From Marmoricola sp. OAE513 (GTDB taxonomy: Bacteria; Actinomycetota; Actinomycetes; Propionibacteriales; Nocardioidaceae): a stretch of 64,000 nt of DNA. The position numbers and the translations under genes were made by a program. This document shows, one piece after another, positions 8,025 through 15,896 of this stretch; position 1 is the first letter of the stretch; each line of letters starts with the position of its first letter. The stretch spans positions 2,356,001 through 2,420,000 of the forward strand of contig NZ_JBEPOC010000001.1 in the NCBI RefSeq assembly GCF_040546585.1, given 5' to 3'. The notes below the pieces were generated by a model. It saw nothing but the letters and a program-made list of their open reading frames with translations. It was not told the DNA's origin and made no database searches.

Positions 8025-8449
8025 CCTACGACCCTGCCGCCGACGTCGCCGAGCGCTACCCGGGCTGGGTCGTCGCGACGGTCGACCTCGGCGGTCTCGT
8101 CCCCGAGGTTCTCTGCTGGACGCGCAGGATCATCCTGATCGAGCGCGAGCAGAGTGCTCATGCCCGCCGCAGCTCGTTGGCGCACGCGGTCGCGCACCTC
8201 GACCTCGGCCACGCGCGGACTCTGAACGGCCACTTCGAGCGGCGCGAGGAAGCACAGGCGGACCGGCTGGCTGCTGACCGGTTGATCCCCCTCGAGGACT
8301 TCGCGGCGGCGTTGGCCTGGTCGCAGAACCGACGGGTCGTCGCCGACCAGCTCGGTGTCGACCTGGAGATGCTGGCCGTGCGCGAGGACGGACTCAGTCG
8401 GTCCGAACGCACACGTCTGCGCCGCCGGGTTGCCCGCGTGCGTCGTTGA
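7991..8449 (+). CDS. ImmA/IrrE-like protein with altered zinc motif
   Basis: 152 residues from ATG 7991, overlapping the helix-turn-helix gene. Residues about 50-100 match the ImmA/IrrE metallopeptidase core: a strand pair, then a helix SLAHAVAHLDLGHAR followed by an acidic ADRLAADRL helix. In active family members the helix carries HExxH; here it reads HAVAH, so both His remain while the catalytic Glu is Ala. It may bind zinc without proteolysis, or sense signals for its XRE partner. Family assignment rests on arrangement and pairing rather than an intact motif. Confidence 0.72.
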   Translation: MADRAHPPGTLTYDPAADVAERYPGWVVATVDLGGLVPEVLCWTRRIILIEREQSAHARRSSLAHAVAHLDLGHARTLNGHFERREEAQADRLAADRLIPLEDFAAALAWSQNRRVVADQLGVDLEMLAVREDGLSRSERTRLRRRVARVRR

Positions 8450-8452
8450 TCC

Positions 8453-9320
8453 TCAACCCACCTGCTCGACCACGAACTGCAGGCGCGGGTGCGCGTAGGT
8501 CTCCTGCGACTCGATCAGCAGCAGCTCGCGCGAGCCGGCCGTCAAGGTGTTCTCCAGCAGGTCGAACACACTGGAGACGGTCCGCGCGAGCGCGGTGCAC
8601 GGGTCGCCCGTACTGGTGACGTGGGTGGAGAAGAGGGCAGCCGTCACGTCGCCCGATCCGTTGGCCTTCATCGGCAGCCTGGGAGTCCGGACCTGCCACG
8701 CGCCCTCGGCGGTGACGGCGAGCATGCCGGTCTCCTCCTCGGTCAGCCCCTCGTGCTCGATGCTGGTCACCAGCACGGTGCCGGGGCCGCGATCGCGGAC
8801 GACGGCGACGGCGTCGAGCACGGCGGCCAGTGGCGGCCGGTCGGTCCCGAGCTCCGGCCGCCCGGTGAGCTCGCCGAGCTCGAACTGGTTCGGGGTGAGC
8901 AGGTCGGCTGCGGGCAGGATCCGGTCCTTGATCAAGGGCGGGATCGCCGGGTTCACGAAGCACCCGCTGCGGGCGTTGCCCATCACCGGGTCGCACGCGT
9001 AGACGGCTGCCGGGTTCGCCGCCTTGACCCGGGTCACGGCATCGAGGATCACCTCCGCGATCTCCGGGCTGCCCTGGTAGCCGGACAGGACGACGTCGAT
9101 GTCGGTCATGGCTCCGCGCTCCTCGATCCCGAGGACGACCTCGTGCACCTCGGCTCCGGGGAAGACCGGACCGCGCCACGCGCCGTACCCGGTGTGGTTC
9201 GAGAACTGGACCGTGTTCACCGCGAGCACCTCGTGGCCCAGGGCGCTGCAGCGGGAAGACGGCCGCGCTGTTGCCGACGTGGCCGTACGCGACGGCTGAC
9301 TGGATCGAGAGGATGCGCAT
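8453..9320 (-). pseudogene. pdxY: Pyridoxal kinase PdxY, frameshifted by one base
   Basis: PdxY phosphorylates pyridoxal in vitamin B6 salvage. The first 24 residues (MRILSIQSAVAYGHVGNSAA and on) are in one frame; the rest, from LAVNTVQFSNHTGYG to the C terminus, is in another. This rest holds the ribokinase-fold ACDPVMGN and ANGSGD motifs. The break is at GGG 9241-9243 (plus strand); removing one G gives a continuous 288-residue protein, the normal PdxY length, reading through QRLGHEVLAVN. Either sequencing error or a fresh mutation explains it; three other genes in the window show the same kind of error, so the gene is probably intact in the organism. Confidence 0.85.
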
Positions 9321-9382
9321 CCCCTGATCCTGTCACCCCAGGTCGGGACCTCCGGCCCTCGTCCCGCTCTGGCAGGAGAAAC

Positions 9383-9396
9383 TAGAACTTGTTACA
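9383..9396 (+). promoter_or_regulatory. KstR-like operator
   Basis: TAGAACTTGTTACA fits TnnAACnnGTTnnA, the consensus of the TetR-family sterol-catabolism repressor KstR in mycolic and related actinobacteria. It lies about 57 bases before the GMC oxidoreductase start, in the promoter region. A 14-base degenerate match can arise by chance. Confidence 0.5.
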
Positions 9397-9452
9397 TTTA
9401 TCCGGCCCGGGCGTGACCCGGCTCACTGCGCGTACGAATGAGGACTGAAACC

Positions 9453-11072
9453 ATGGCAAAGCAGCGCTCCAACGAAGCCGACTACATCGTCGTGGGGTCG
9501 GGCAGCTCCGGTAGCGCCGTCGCCGGGCGACTCGCCCAGGCCGGTCACTCGGTCATCCTGCTCGAAGCGGGCAAGAAGGACGACAAGTTCCTCACCAACA
9601 AGCCGGGCATGATCGGACCGATGCACGCGGTCCCGCAGATCAAGAAGACCGTCGACTGGGGTTTCTACTCGGTGCCCCAGAAGCACATCCTCGACCGCAA
9701 GATGCCGGTCCCGCGCGGCAAGGTCGTCGGCGGCTCGAGCTCGGTCAACGGCATGGTCTACGTGCGCGGCAACCGCGCCAACTACGACTCGTGGGCGGCC
9801 GAGGGCAACACCGGGTGGGACGCGGACTCGGTCAACGCGGCGTACAAGAAGATGGAGGACTTCGAGGGTGGCGCGGACGACTACCGCGGCGCCGGCGGTC
9901 CGATCCGGATCTCGAAGTGCAAGTTCCCCCAGGAGGGAACCCACCAGTTCATCAACGCCGTCTCGAACGCGCTCGACGTCCCGATCAACGAGGACTACAA
10001 CGGCGCCTCGCAGGAGGGCATCTCCTACATGCAGCAGAACGCTGCCGACGGTCTGCGGTACAGCGCCTCGCGCGGCTACGTGCACAACCTGAAGCCGGCC
10101 ACCCTGGAGCTGCAGAGCGAGGTGATGGTCAACAAGGTCGTCATCGAGAACGGTCGCGCGACCGGGGTCGAGGTGACCGACAAGAAGGGCAACCGGACCA
10201 TCCGCGCCGGCAAGGAGGTCATCCTCTCGGCCGGGTTCGTCGGGTCGGCCCAGATCCTGATGCTCTCCGGTGTCGGTCACGCCCAGCACCTCAAGGACCA
10301 CGGCATCCAGGTCGTCTCCGACCTGCCCGTCGGCGACAACCTGCACGACCACATGTTCCACGCCCTGACGTTCCACACCACGTCGACGAAGATGAAGGGC
10401 AGCCCGACCTTCTTCGCCAAGGGCATCACCAAGGAGATCCTGCGGCCGGGGACGACGTTCCTCGCGAACTCGGTCTTCGAGTCCGTGGGCTTCGTCAAGA
10501 CCTCGCACTCGGTCAACGGAGTGCCGGACCTGCAGCTGCACATGCTGCCGTGGTCCTACGTGTCGCCCAACCAGGACGAACCGATCATGCACGACGTCGA
10601 CCCGCGCACCGCGATGACCGTGCTGGTCTCGCTGATCTACCCGCGCAGCCGCGGCACCCTGCGGCTGGCGAACACCGACCCCACGTCGACGCCGCTCATC
10701 GACTTCAACTACCTGGCCGAGACCTCCGACCTCGACACGCTGCTCGAGGGTTCCGAGATGACCCGCGCGATCATGGCGGACCCGGCGTTCGGCGGCCACG
10801 TCAAGGAGGAGATCCACCCGGGCATCGGGCTGCAGGGCAGCGACCTGCGCAACGAGATCCTCAACCGCGCGACGTCGATCTACCACGGCGTCGGCACCTG
10901 CCGGATGGGCGTCGACGAGCTCTCGGTCGTCACTCCCGACCTCAAGGTCAAGGGCGTCGAAAGCCTGCGCGTCGCCGACGCCTCGATCATGCCGAGCATC
11001 ACCGGCGGCAACACCAACGCCCCCGCGATCATGATCGGCGAGAAGGCCGCGAGCATCATCCTCGGCCACTGA
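9453..11072 (+). CDS. GMC-family FAD oxidoreductase (choline/alcohol dehydrogenase-like)
   Basis: 539 residues. The N terminus has the FAD-binding Rossmann motif GSGSSGSAVAGRL and LLEAGK. GMC signature 1 is at about residue 90 (PRGKVVGGSSSVNGM). Near the C terminus YHGVGTCRMG supplies the active-site His, and GGNTNAPAIMIGEKAA the second His/Asn position (Asn here). Closest in character to BetA/AlkJ-type alcohol dehydrogenases; the real alcohol is unknown. ATG 9453 is preferred over ATG 9438 because GAGGA lies between them. The KstR-like site upstream hints at lipid or steroid catabolism. Two hairpins follow the stop. Confidence 0.9.
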   Translation: MAKQRSNEADYIVVGSGSSGSAVAGRLAQAGHSVILLEAGKKDDKFLTNKPGMIGPMHAVPQIKKTVDWGFYSVPQKHILDRKMPVPRGKVVGGSSSVNGMVYVRGNRANYDSWAAEGNTGWDADSVNAAYKKMEDFEGGADDYRGAGGPIRISKCKFPQEGTHQFINAVSNALDVPINEDYNGASQEGISYMQQNAADGLRYSASRGYVHNLKPATLELQSEVMVNKVVIENGRATGVEVTDKKGNRTIRAGKEVILSAGFVGSAQILMLSGVGHAQHLKDHGIQVVSDLPVGDNLHDHMFHALTFHTTSTKMKGSPTFFAKGITKEILRPGTTFLANSVFESVGFVKTSHSVNGVPDLQLHMLPWSYVSPNQDEPIMHDVDPRTAMTVLVSLIYPRSRGTLRLANTDPTSTPLIDFNYLAETSDLDTLLEGSEMTRAIMADPAFGGHVKEEIHPGIGLQGSDLRNEILNRATSIYHGVGTCRMGVDELSVVTPDLKVKGVESLRVADASIMPSITGGNTNAPAIMIGEKAASIILGH

Positions 11073-11078
11073 CGTCGT

Positions 11079-11110
11079 GTCGGAATCACACCCTCCGGTG
11101 TGATTCCGAC
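11079..11110. terminator. Perfect 14-bp hairpin after GMC gene
   Basis: Arms 11079-11092 and 11097-11110 are perfect reverse complements around a CTCC loop. The hairpin begins six bases after the GMC stop and faces the convergent dioxygenase gene, so it can serve both strands. It shares sequence (GTCGGnnTCACnCC) with the next hairpin. Confidence 0.75.
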
Positions 11111-11140
11111 AGATCGGCACGTTGCAACGGGTCAATCTGT

Positions 11141-11168
11141 CGGTTTCACGCCAGATGGTGTGAAACCG
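11141..11168. terminator. Second related hairpin
   Basis: Arms 11141-11152 and 11157-11168 pair over 12 positions (one G-T) around an AGAT loop. Sequence and loop size mirror the hairpin 30 bases upstream, suggesting duplication or a repeat family used as a double terminator between convergent genes. Confidence 0.7.
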
Positions 11169-11174
11169 CAGCGC

Positions 11175-11966
11175 TCACGCGACCAGCAGGCTGCGCTTGC
11201 TCAGACCCATCCAGTAGCCGTCGATCACCTGGTCGCCCGGGGCCTCGGGGTCGAGCGCGGCTCCGAGGGTGACGAACAGCGGCGTGTAGTGCTCGACGGT
11301 GGGGTGCGCGTACGGCATGCCGGGCGCCTTGGTCTGGTACGCCGCGAGCTCGTTGACGTCACCGCGGCCCAACGCCTCGGCGGCCCACAGGTCGAAGTCC
11401 TTCGACCAGCCGGGTGCCTCGGCCTCGATCCGGAACTCCTTGAGGAACGGGAGACCGTGGGTCAGGAATCCGGAGCCGATCACCAGCACGCCCTCGTCGC
11501 GCAGCTCGCGGAGCCGGCTGCCGAGGGTGAGCAGCTTGAACGGATCGTGGGTCGGCAACGACATCTGCAGCACCGGGATGTCCGCCTCCGGGTACATGAT
11601 GCTCAGAGGCACCCAGGCGCCGTGGTCGAGCCCGCGGCTCGCGTGCTGGTGGACCTGCTCGGTGTCCGGCATCATCGCGGCGACCCGCTGCGCCAAGGCG
11701 CTCGCGTCGGGGGTGTCGTAGCGCAACCGGTAGTACCGCGGGTCGAACCCGCCGAAGTCGTAGACGAGCTCGGTGCCCGGGCCGCTCGCGCTGAGTGCCA
11801 GCGGGGCGGACTCCCAGTGCGCACTGACGATGAGGATCCCCGTCGGCCGCGCCATCGTCGCGGCGAGGTCCTTCAGCTGTCCCGACCAGACGGGGTCGTC
11901 CAGGAGCGGGGGAGCGCCGTGGCCGATGTAGAGCGCAGGCATCCGGGGTTCGGTCATGGCGGTCAT
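11175..11966 (-). CDS. LigB-family extradiol dioxygenase (YgiD/DODA type)
   Basis: 263 residues, standard length for class III LigB-like dioxygenases of the 4,5-DOPA dioxygenase subgroup, which open catechol rings with Fe(II) or Zn. Metal-ligand-like His residues occur in YIGHGAPPLL, SAHWES, LDHGAW and FLTHGLPF. The natural substrate in bacteria is mostly unknown. The start could be ATG 11966 or ATG 11957. A repeat-rich possible operator sits immediately upstream, and ung starts a further gene cluster behind it. Confidence 0.87.
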   Translation of the reverse strand: MTAMTEPRMPALYIGHGAPPLLDDPVWSGQLKDLAATMARPTGILIVSAHWESAPLALSASGPGTELVYDFGGFDPRYYRLRYDTPDASALAQRVAAMMPDTEQVHQHASRGLDHGAWVPLSIMYPEADIPVLQMSLPTHDPFKLLTLGSRLRELRDEGVLVIGSGFLTHGLPFLKEFRIEAEAPGWSKDFDLWAAEALGRGDVNELAAYQTKAPGMPYAHPTVEHYTPLFVTLGAALDPEAPGDQVIDGYWMGLSKRSLLVA

Positions 11967-11990
11967 ACTAGTTCAACTTTCAACGACTAG
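11967..11990. promoter_or_regulatory. Possible operator with repeated TTCAAC units
   Basis: ACTAG at both ends encloses two direct TTCAAC copies (11972-11977, 11979-11984), a low-GC island between the dioxygenase start and the ung stop. TTCAAC/GTTGAA repeats are common in MarR-type operators, but no such regulator is adjacent. It may overlap the dioxygenase promoter. Confidence 0.35.
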
Positions 11991-11993
11991 CGA

Positions 11994-12686
11994 CTATTCC
12001 GCAGGCAGTGCCCAGTCCACCGGGTCCGCCCCTTGGGCGACCAGGAGCGCGTTGACCGTGCTGAACGGGCGTGAGCCGAAGAACCCGTTGCGCGCCGAGA
12101 GCGGACTCGGGTGCACCGACTCCACGCAGGGGACGGCCCCGAGGCGGGGTCGCAGCTTGCGGGCGTCGGCTCCCCAGAGGATCGCGGCCAGTGGTCCGCC
12201 GCGTGCGGCCAGGACGTCGATCGCGCGCTCGGTGACCGGCTCCCACCCTTTGCCCCGGTGGGCGTTCGAGATGTTCGGGGCGGTGGTCAGAGTCCTGTTG
12301 AGCAGCGTCACCCCGGCGTCGGCCCAGGCGGAGAGATCACCGTTGGCCGGTACCGGTACGCCGAGGTCGGACACCAGCTCCTTGTAGATGTTCACCAGGC
12401 TCGGCGGCAGCGGGCGGACCTCGGGTGCCACCGAGAAGCTCAACCCGACGGGGTGGCCGGGGTTCGGGTAGGGATCCTGGCCGACGATCAGGACCCGTAC
12501 GTCGGCCAGGGGGCGGGCGAAGACGCGCAGGACCTTGTCCCCGGAGGGCTGGTACCCGCGACCAGCAGCGATCTCGGCGCGCAGGAAGGCACCCATCCGG
12601 GTGATGTCGTCCTCGACGGGCGCCAGGGCGGCTGCCCAGTCCGGCGCCATCTGCCCCTTCGCGACCAGGTCGGTCAGTGCGCCCAT
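11994..12686 (-). CDS. ung: Uracil-DNA glycosylase, family 1
   Basis: 230 residues, usual Ung length. It excises uracil from DNA as the first step of base-excision repair. The water-activating motif [18 protein letters not shown] (around residue 70) and the C-terminal minor-groove loop [18 protein letters not shown] are intact, so the enzyme should be active. It lies between the dioxygenase and an SGNH-hydrolase gene on the same strand, with 9 bases to the latter's stop, so cotranscription with the SGNH genes is possible. I see no LexA box at its start. Confidence 0.96.
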   Translation of the reverse strand: MGALTDLVAKGQMAPDWAAALAPVEDDITRMGAFLRAEIAAGRGYQPSGDKVLRVFARPLADVRVLIVGQDPYPNPGHPVGLSFSVAPEVRPLPPSLVNIYKELVSDLGVPVPANGDLSAWADAGVTLLNRTLTTAPNISNAHRGKGWEPVTERAIDVLAARGGPLAAILWGADARKLRPRLGAVPCVESVHPSPLSARNGFFGSRPFSTVNALLVAQGADPVDWALPAE

Positions 12687-12695
12687 CCCGTCGAC

Positions 12696-13598
12696 CTAGG
12701 ACGCGTCGAGCAGCGCGGAGAGCTTGTCGGCGACCGCCACGTGGTAGGCCTCGAACGGGTGGAACGGGAGGGCCTCGCCGGCGATCGTCTGCTGGCCGTT
12801 GACCCAGGGTTCGTCGGAGCAGATGTCGTGCCCGGTGGACGCCTCGTACATGTCGACGAAGTCGACCTGCTCCTTCTTCGCGACCTGCTTGAGCTCGTCG
12901 TTGACCGCGACCGCCATCCTTCTCGCGCGTTCGGCGGCCTGGCCCGGGAGCGGCAGCTCGGAGTCGCAGACGCCCTTGTCGGGGAGCGATCGCGGGTAGC
13001 CGATCAGCACGATCCGAGCGTCGGGAGCGGCAGCGCGGATCGCAGCCAGGTTCTTCGTGATCCCGGTACCCATCTTCTTGACCAGGTCGTCGAGCTCGGA
13101 CTCGGGCCGGTCGAGGTACGCCCGGCACGTCTCCGACACCTTGTTGGTCAGCGAGTAGCAGCTGAGGGTCACGATGGTGCCGAGGTCGTTGTCGTTGATC
13201 CCCATGCCGAGGGTCACGAGCTTCGTCTGCCTGGTCACCGCCTCGAGCTGCGGGGGGTTGGCGCCGCCGCTCGGGAGGTACTGGGTGTTCTCCAGGTCTT
13301 CGGAGTCGGCGCCACCGCACGACGCGTCGGTGAACCCGACGAGGTTCTCCTTCTCCGCGAGGAGGGAGGGGTAGTTGTCGAACGCTCTGTAGCAGCTCGA
13401 GTCCCGGTACGGACCGTCACCGGCGACGGCGGTGTACGAGTCCCCCATCGCCACGTACTCGCTGTTCGACGGTGTGGGCGCGGGTGGAGGTGGCTCCTCC
13501 TTGCCGCACCCCGAAACCACGAGGAGCGCGGTACTCAGGACCACCGCGCCAGCAGAACGTCGGCGCCGTGGTGCACGGGCAGGAGCAGGAGGCGTCAT
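12696..13598 (-). CDS. SGNH/GDSL-hydrolase lipoprotein
   Basis: 300 residues. A basic N terminus, hydrophobic segment and lipobox VVSGC (Cys about residue 31) predict a lipid-anchored surface protein. The mature part has the SGNH block I motif AMGDSYTA with catalytic Ser, a GMGINDND segment in the block III region, and HPFEAYH near the end supplying the catalytic His. Several Cys pairs could form disulfides, as in secreted actinobacterial lipases. The paralogue at 13612 follows the same plan. Likely an esterase or lipase; substrate unknown. Confidence 0.85.
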   Translation of the reverse strand: MTPPAPARAPRRRRSAGAVVLSTALLVVSGCGKEEPPPPAPTPSNSEYVAMGDSYTAVAGDGPYRDSSCYRAFDNYPSLLAEKENLVGFTDASCGGADSEDLENTQYLPSGGANPPQLEAVTRQTKLVTLGMGINDNDLGTIVTLSCYSLTNKVSETCRAYLDRPESELDDLVKKMGTGITKNLAAIRAAAPDARIVLIGYPRSLPDKGVCDSELPLPGQAAERARRMAVAVNDELKQVAKKEQVDFVDMYEASTGHDICSDEPWVNGQQTIAGEALPFHPFEAYHVAVADKLSALLDAS

Positions 13599-13611
13599 GG
13601 CGCCTTCATTA

Positions 13612-14499
13612 TTACCGGGCCTGCGAAGTGGAGCGGACGACGTCCAGGATGGCGTCCGCCACCGCCTGCTGCTCGGCCTCCACCGGGTGGAACGCCTGCT
13701 GCTTGCCCGGCTTCGTCCGGAAGCTGTTGACCCACGGAACGTCCGAGCACGCGGTGTGATCGGCAGACAGCTCGGCGACGTCGATGAAGGTCGACCCTGT
13801 CTGCGACGCTGCAGATCGCAGCAGCGTGTTGATCTTGTCGAGCACGGTCGCGGCGTAGTTCAGCTGCACGTCCGTCATGTCGGGCAGTGCGTCGCACAGG
13901 CCGGTCTTCGGCATCAGCTGCGGGTAGCCGACGACGATGATCTTGGCCCTGGGCGCGACGTCCTGGAGCGTCCGAAGGGCTGTCGTCAGGCTGGTTCCGT
14001 ACGCGGTGGTCGCCCTCAGGATCGTGGGCGCCAGGACATCGTCGCCGCACGGCTCTGCCGTGCAGATGCGGAACATGTCCTGAAGCAGGTTGCCGTCCTC
14101 GATGCCGATCCCGATCGTGATCAGGTCGGTGTCGCTGGCCACGGCGTCGAACTGCGGGCGGAGCTCCTTCTTGCTTCCGGGCGCCTTCGAGGCCGACGTC
14201 AATGCCTTCGTCGTCGCCCCTACGCAGGTGGCGTCGACGAGAACGCTGGCGGACACTCCCGTGGAGACCAGGTGCGGGTAGTTCTCCTTCGAACGCAGAC
14301 ACTTCAGCGACTTCGAGGTGTCCGCGCCGAGGTACGGCGCCGAGGCGAACCCGTCGCCCAGGGCGACGTACTTCTGCACCTTCAAGGTTGGCAGCGCGCT
14401 CGGTTCGGCCGACCCGAACCCACCGGAGCCGCATGCCGCGAGCAGCGAGAAGCCGATCGTCAGGGCTGCGCCCCGGACGAGGTGACGGGTACGGGTCAT
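13612..14499 (-). CDS. Second SGNH-hydrolase-like lipoprotein
   Basis: 295 residues, start ATG 14499 overlapping the upstream hydrolase stop (ATGA). Lipobox LLAAC with Cys about residue 22. Architecture parallels the neighbour at 12696, but block I reads ALGDGFAS, with Gly in place of the nucleophilic Ser of GDS. A C-terminal HPVEAEQ keeps the His. If Gly is real, classic SGNH catalysis is lost, and the protein may be a non-enzymatic paralogue or use another residue. Cys residues are conserved between the two. Tandem duplication followed by divergence is the simplest history. Confidence 0.78.
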   Translation of the reverse strand: MTRTRHLVRGAALTIGFSLLAACGSGGFGSAEPSALPTLKVQKYVALGDGFASAPYLGADTSKSLKCLRSKENYPHLVSTGVSASVLVDATCVGATTKALTSASKAPGSKKELRPQFDAVASDTDLITIGIGIEDGNLLQDMFRICTAEPCGDDVLAPTILRATTAYGTSLTTALRTLQDVAPRAKIIVVGYPQLMPKTGLCDALPDMTDVQLNYAATVLDKINTLLRSAASQTGSTFIDVAELSADHTACSDVPWVNSFRTKPGKQQAFHPVEAEQQAVADAILDVVRSTSQAR

Positions 14500-15782
14500 C
14501 GCTTGGGCGCCAGGTCGCGCGACGACGAGGAGGAGAACCGACGGTCGCGGTTGGATCCGATCGCGGAGCGGTCGGGCGCGACCTCGGCGGCCGGCTTGGC
14601 GGCGGTCTTCTTCACGGCTGCAGTCTTTCGCGCCGGTGCCTTCTTCGCAGCCTTCTTCGCAACCTTCTTGGCGGGTCTGGCCGCGACCTTCTTCACCGGC
14701 TTCTGCTCGCGGTCGTCCGGGGTGGAGTACTGAGCGATCCACTCGTCCATGACCACCCACGTCGTCTGCCGGGCGGCGCGGCCGGTCAGCATGCCCAGGT
14801 GTCCGCCAGGGACGATCTCGAACCTGACCTCGTGCGCGTTGGTCAGCAGCGGCACGACAGCCTTCACTGCGGGGATCGGAGCGATGCCGTCGGTGTTGCC
14901 GGCGAAGACCAGGACCGGGACCTTGATGTCGGACAGCTTGATGTCCTGGCCCGAGAGGTTCACCTTTCCCGTGATCAGCTGGTTGTGCTTGAGCACGCGG
15001 TGGTACATCTGGCCGAACGTGCGGCCGGGATAGGCGATCATGTTCGCGGTGAACCGGTCGACCGCCTCGATCTGGGCGAGCCACTCGGCGTCGTCGAGGT
15101 GCTGCAGCGTCGCGATCGGCTTGGTGAGCAGCTTCGTGCCGCTGCTGAGCTGGAAGGCGCGGCGGACCAGAGGCTTCGGAGCACCGCCCATCGCGCGGTA
15201 GATCCGGGTGACGATGCCGCCGTCGGTGATCTTCAGGATCGGGCGCAAGGGCGCGACCAGCGGAACCTCACGGACGTCGAACGGAGACCCGACGATCGTC
15301 AGCGACGCGATCGGGAGCTTGGCGTCCGAGGCCGCGACCAGCGCTGCGAAGATGCCGCCCAGCGACCAGCCGACGACGTGCACCGGACGCCCGCCGGCGT
15401 GCGCGCTGACCTCGCGGATCGCCTCGGGGATGACCTCGTCCACCCAGTGCTCGAGCCCGAAGTTGCGGTCCTTGAAGGAGACCTCGCCGTACTCGACCAG
15501 GTAGGTCGGTCGACCGGCCTTCACGAAGTGCTCCACCAGGGAGCAGTCGCGACGCAGGTCGAAGCAGATCGCTGGAGCCGCGAGCGGGGTGACGAGGAGG
15601 ACCGGGTCGCCGGTCGTCCGCACCTGCTTCTGCGGTCGGTAGTGGTAGACCTCGCGGAGCGGACCGTCGTCGATGAGGGTCCGGGGCATCGGTCGGAGGT
15701 CCGCCAGCCCGCCGTACAGCACCTTGTGGGCGACGTTGCTGGCAGCGGAGGCGACCTGGTCCGGCTTCGGGATCAGATCCAT
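14496..15782 (-). CDS. PHA-synthase-like alpha/beta hydrolase with histone-like tail
   Basis: 428 residues from ATG 15782. Residues about 40-350 form an alpha/beta hydrolase resembling PhaC polyhydroxyalkanoate synthases (PVLLVTPLAAPAICFDLRRD, then VGWSLGGIFAAL; late Asp in FAGNTDGIAPI and His in PGGHLGML). The nucleophile box is G-W-S-L-G with Ser where PhaC has Cys, so polymerisation is doubtful; an acyl hydrolase or transferase is possible. After about residue 360 comes a Lys/Ala/Pro-rich tail with repeated KKVAKKAAKK-like units, as in histone H1-like and PhaM/AlgP proteins, suited to DNA or granule binding. The downstream lipoprotein gene overlaps its stop. Confidence 0.75.
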   Translation of the reverse strand: MDLIPKPDQVASAASNVAHKVLYGGLADLRPMPRTLIDDGPLREVYHYRPQKQVRTTGDPVLLVTPLAAPAICFDLRRDCSLVEHFVKAGRPTYLVEYGEVSFKDRNFGLEHWVDEVIPEAIREVSAHAGGRPVHVVGWSLGGIFAALVAASDAKLPIASLTIVGSPFDVREVPLVAPLRPILKITDGGIVTRIYRAMGGAPKPLVRRAFQLSSGTKLLTKPIATLQHLDDAEWLAQIEAVDRFTANMIAYPGRTFGQMYHRVLKHNQLITGKVNLSGQDIKLSDIKVPVLVFAGNTDGIAPIPAVKAVVPLLTNAHEVRFEIVPGGHLGMLTGRAARQTTWVVMDEWIAQYSTPDDREQKPVKKVAARPAKKVAKKAAKKAPARKTAAVKKTAAKPAAEVAPDRSAIGSNRDRRFSSSSSRDLAPKR

Positions 15783-15896
15783 GGGGCGAAAATTACCAAC
15801 AAAGCCCTGAACCGGCGCATCGTCCGCTCCCTGGACCGTGGGAACGGGATCACCGGGTCGTGGACAGGCGCCGTCGGGAGAGGTAGGACAGGGCCC

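Noticed and set aside
14202..15896. N-terminal extension of the GltS-type protein
   Set aside because: Runs antisense through the PHA-like gene; the true start is ATG 15897 with a ribosome-binding site.
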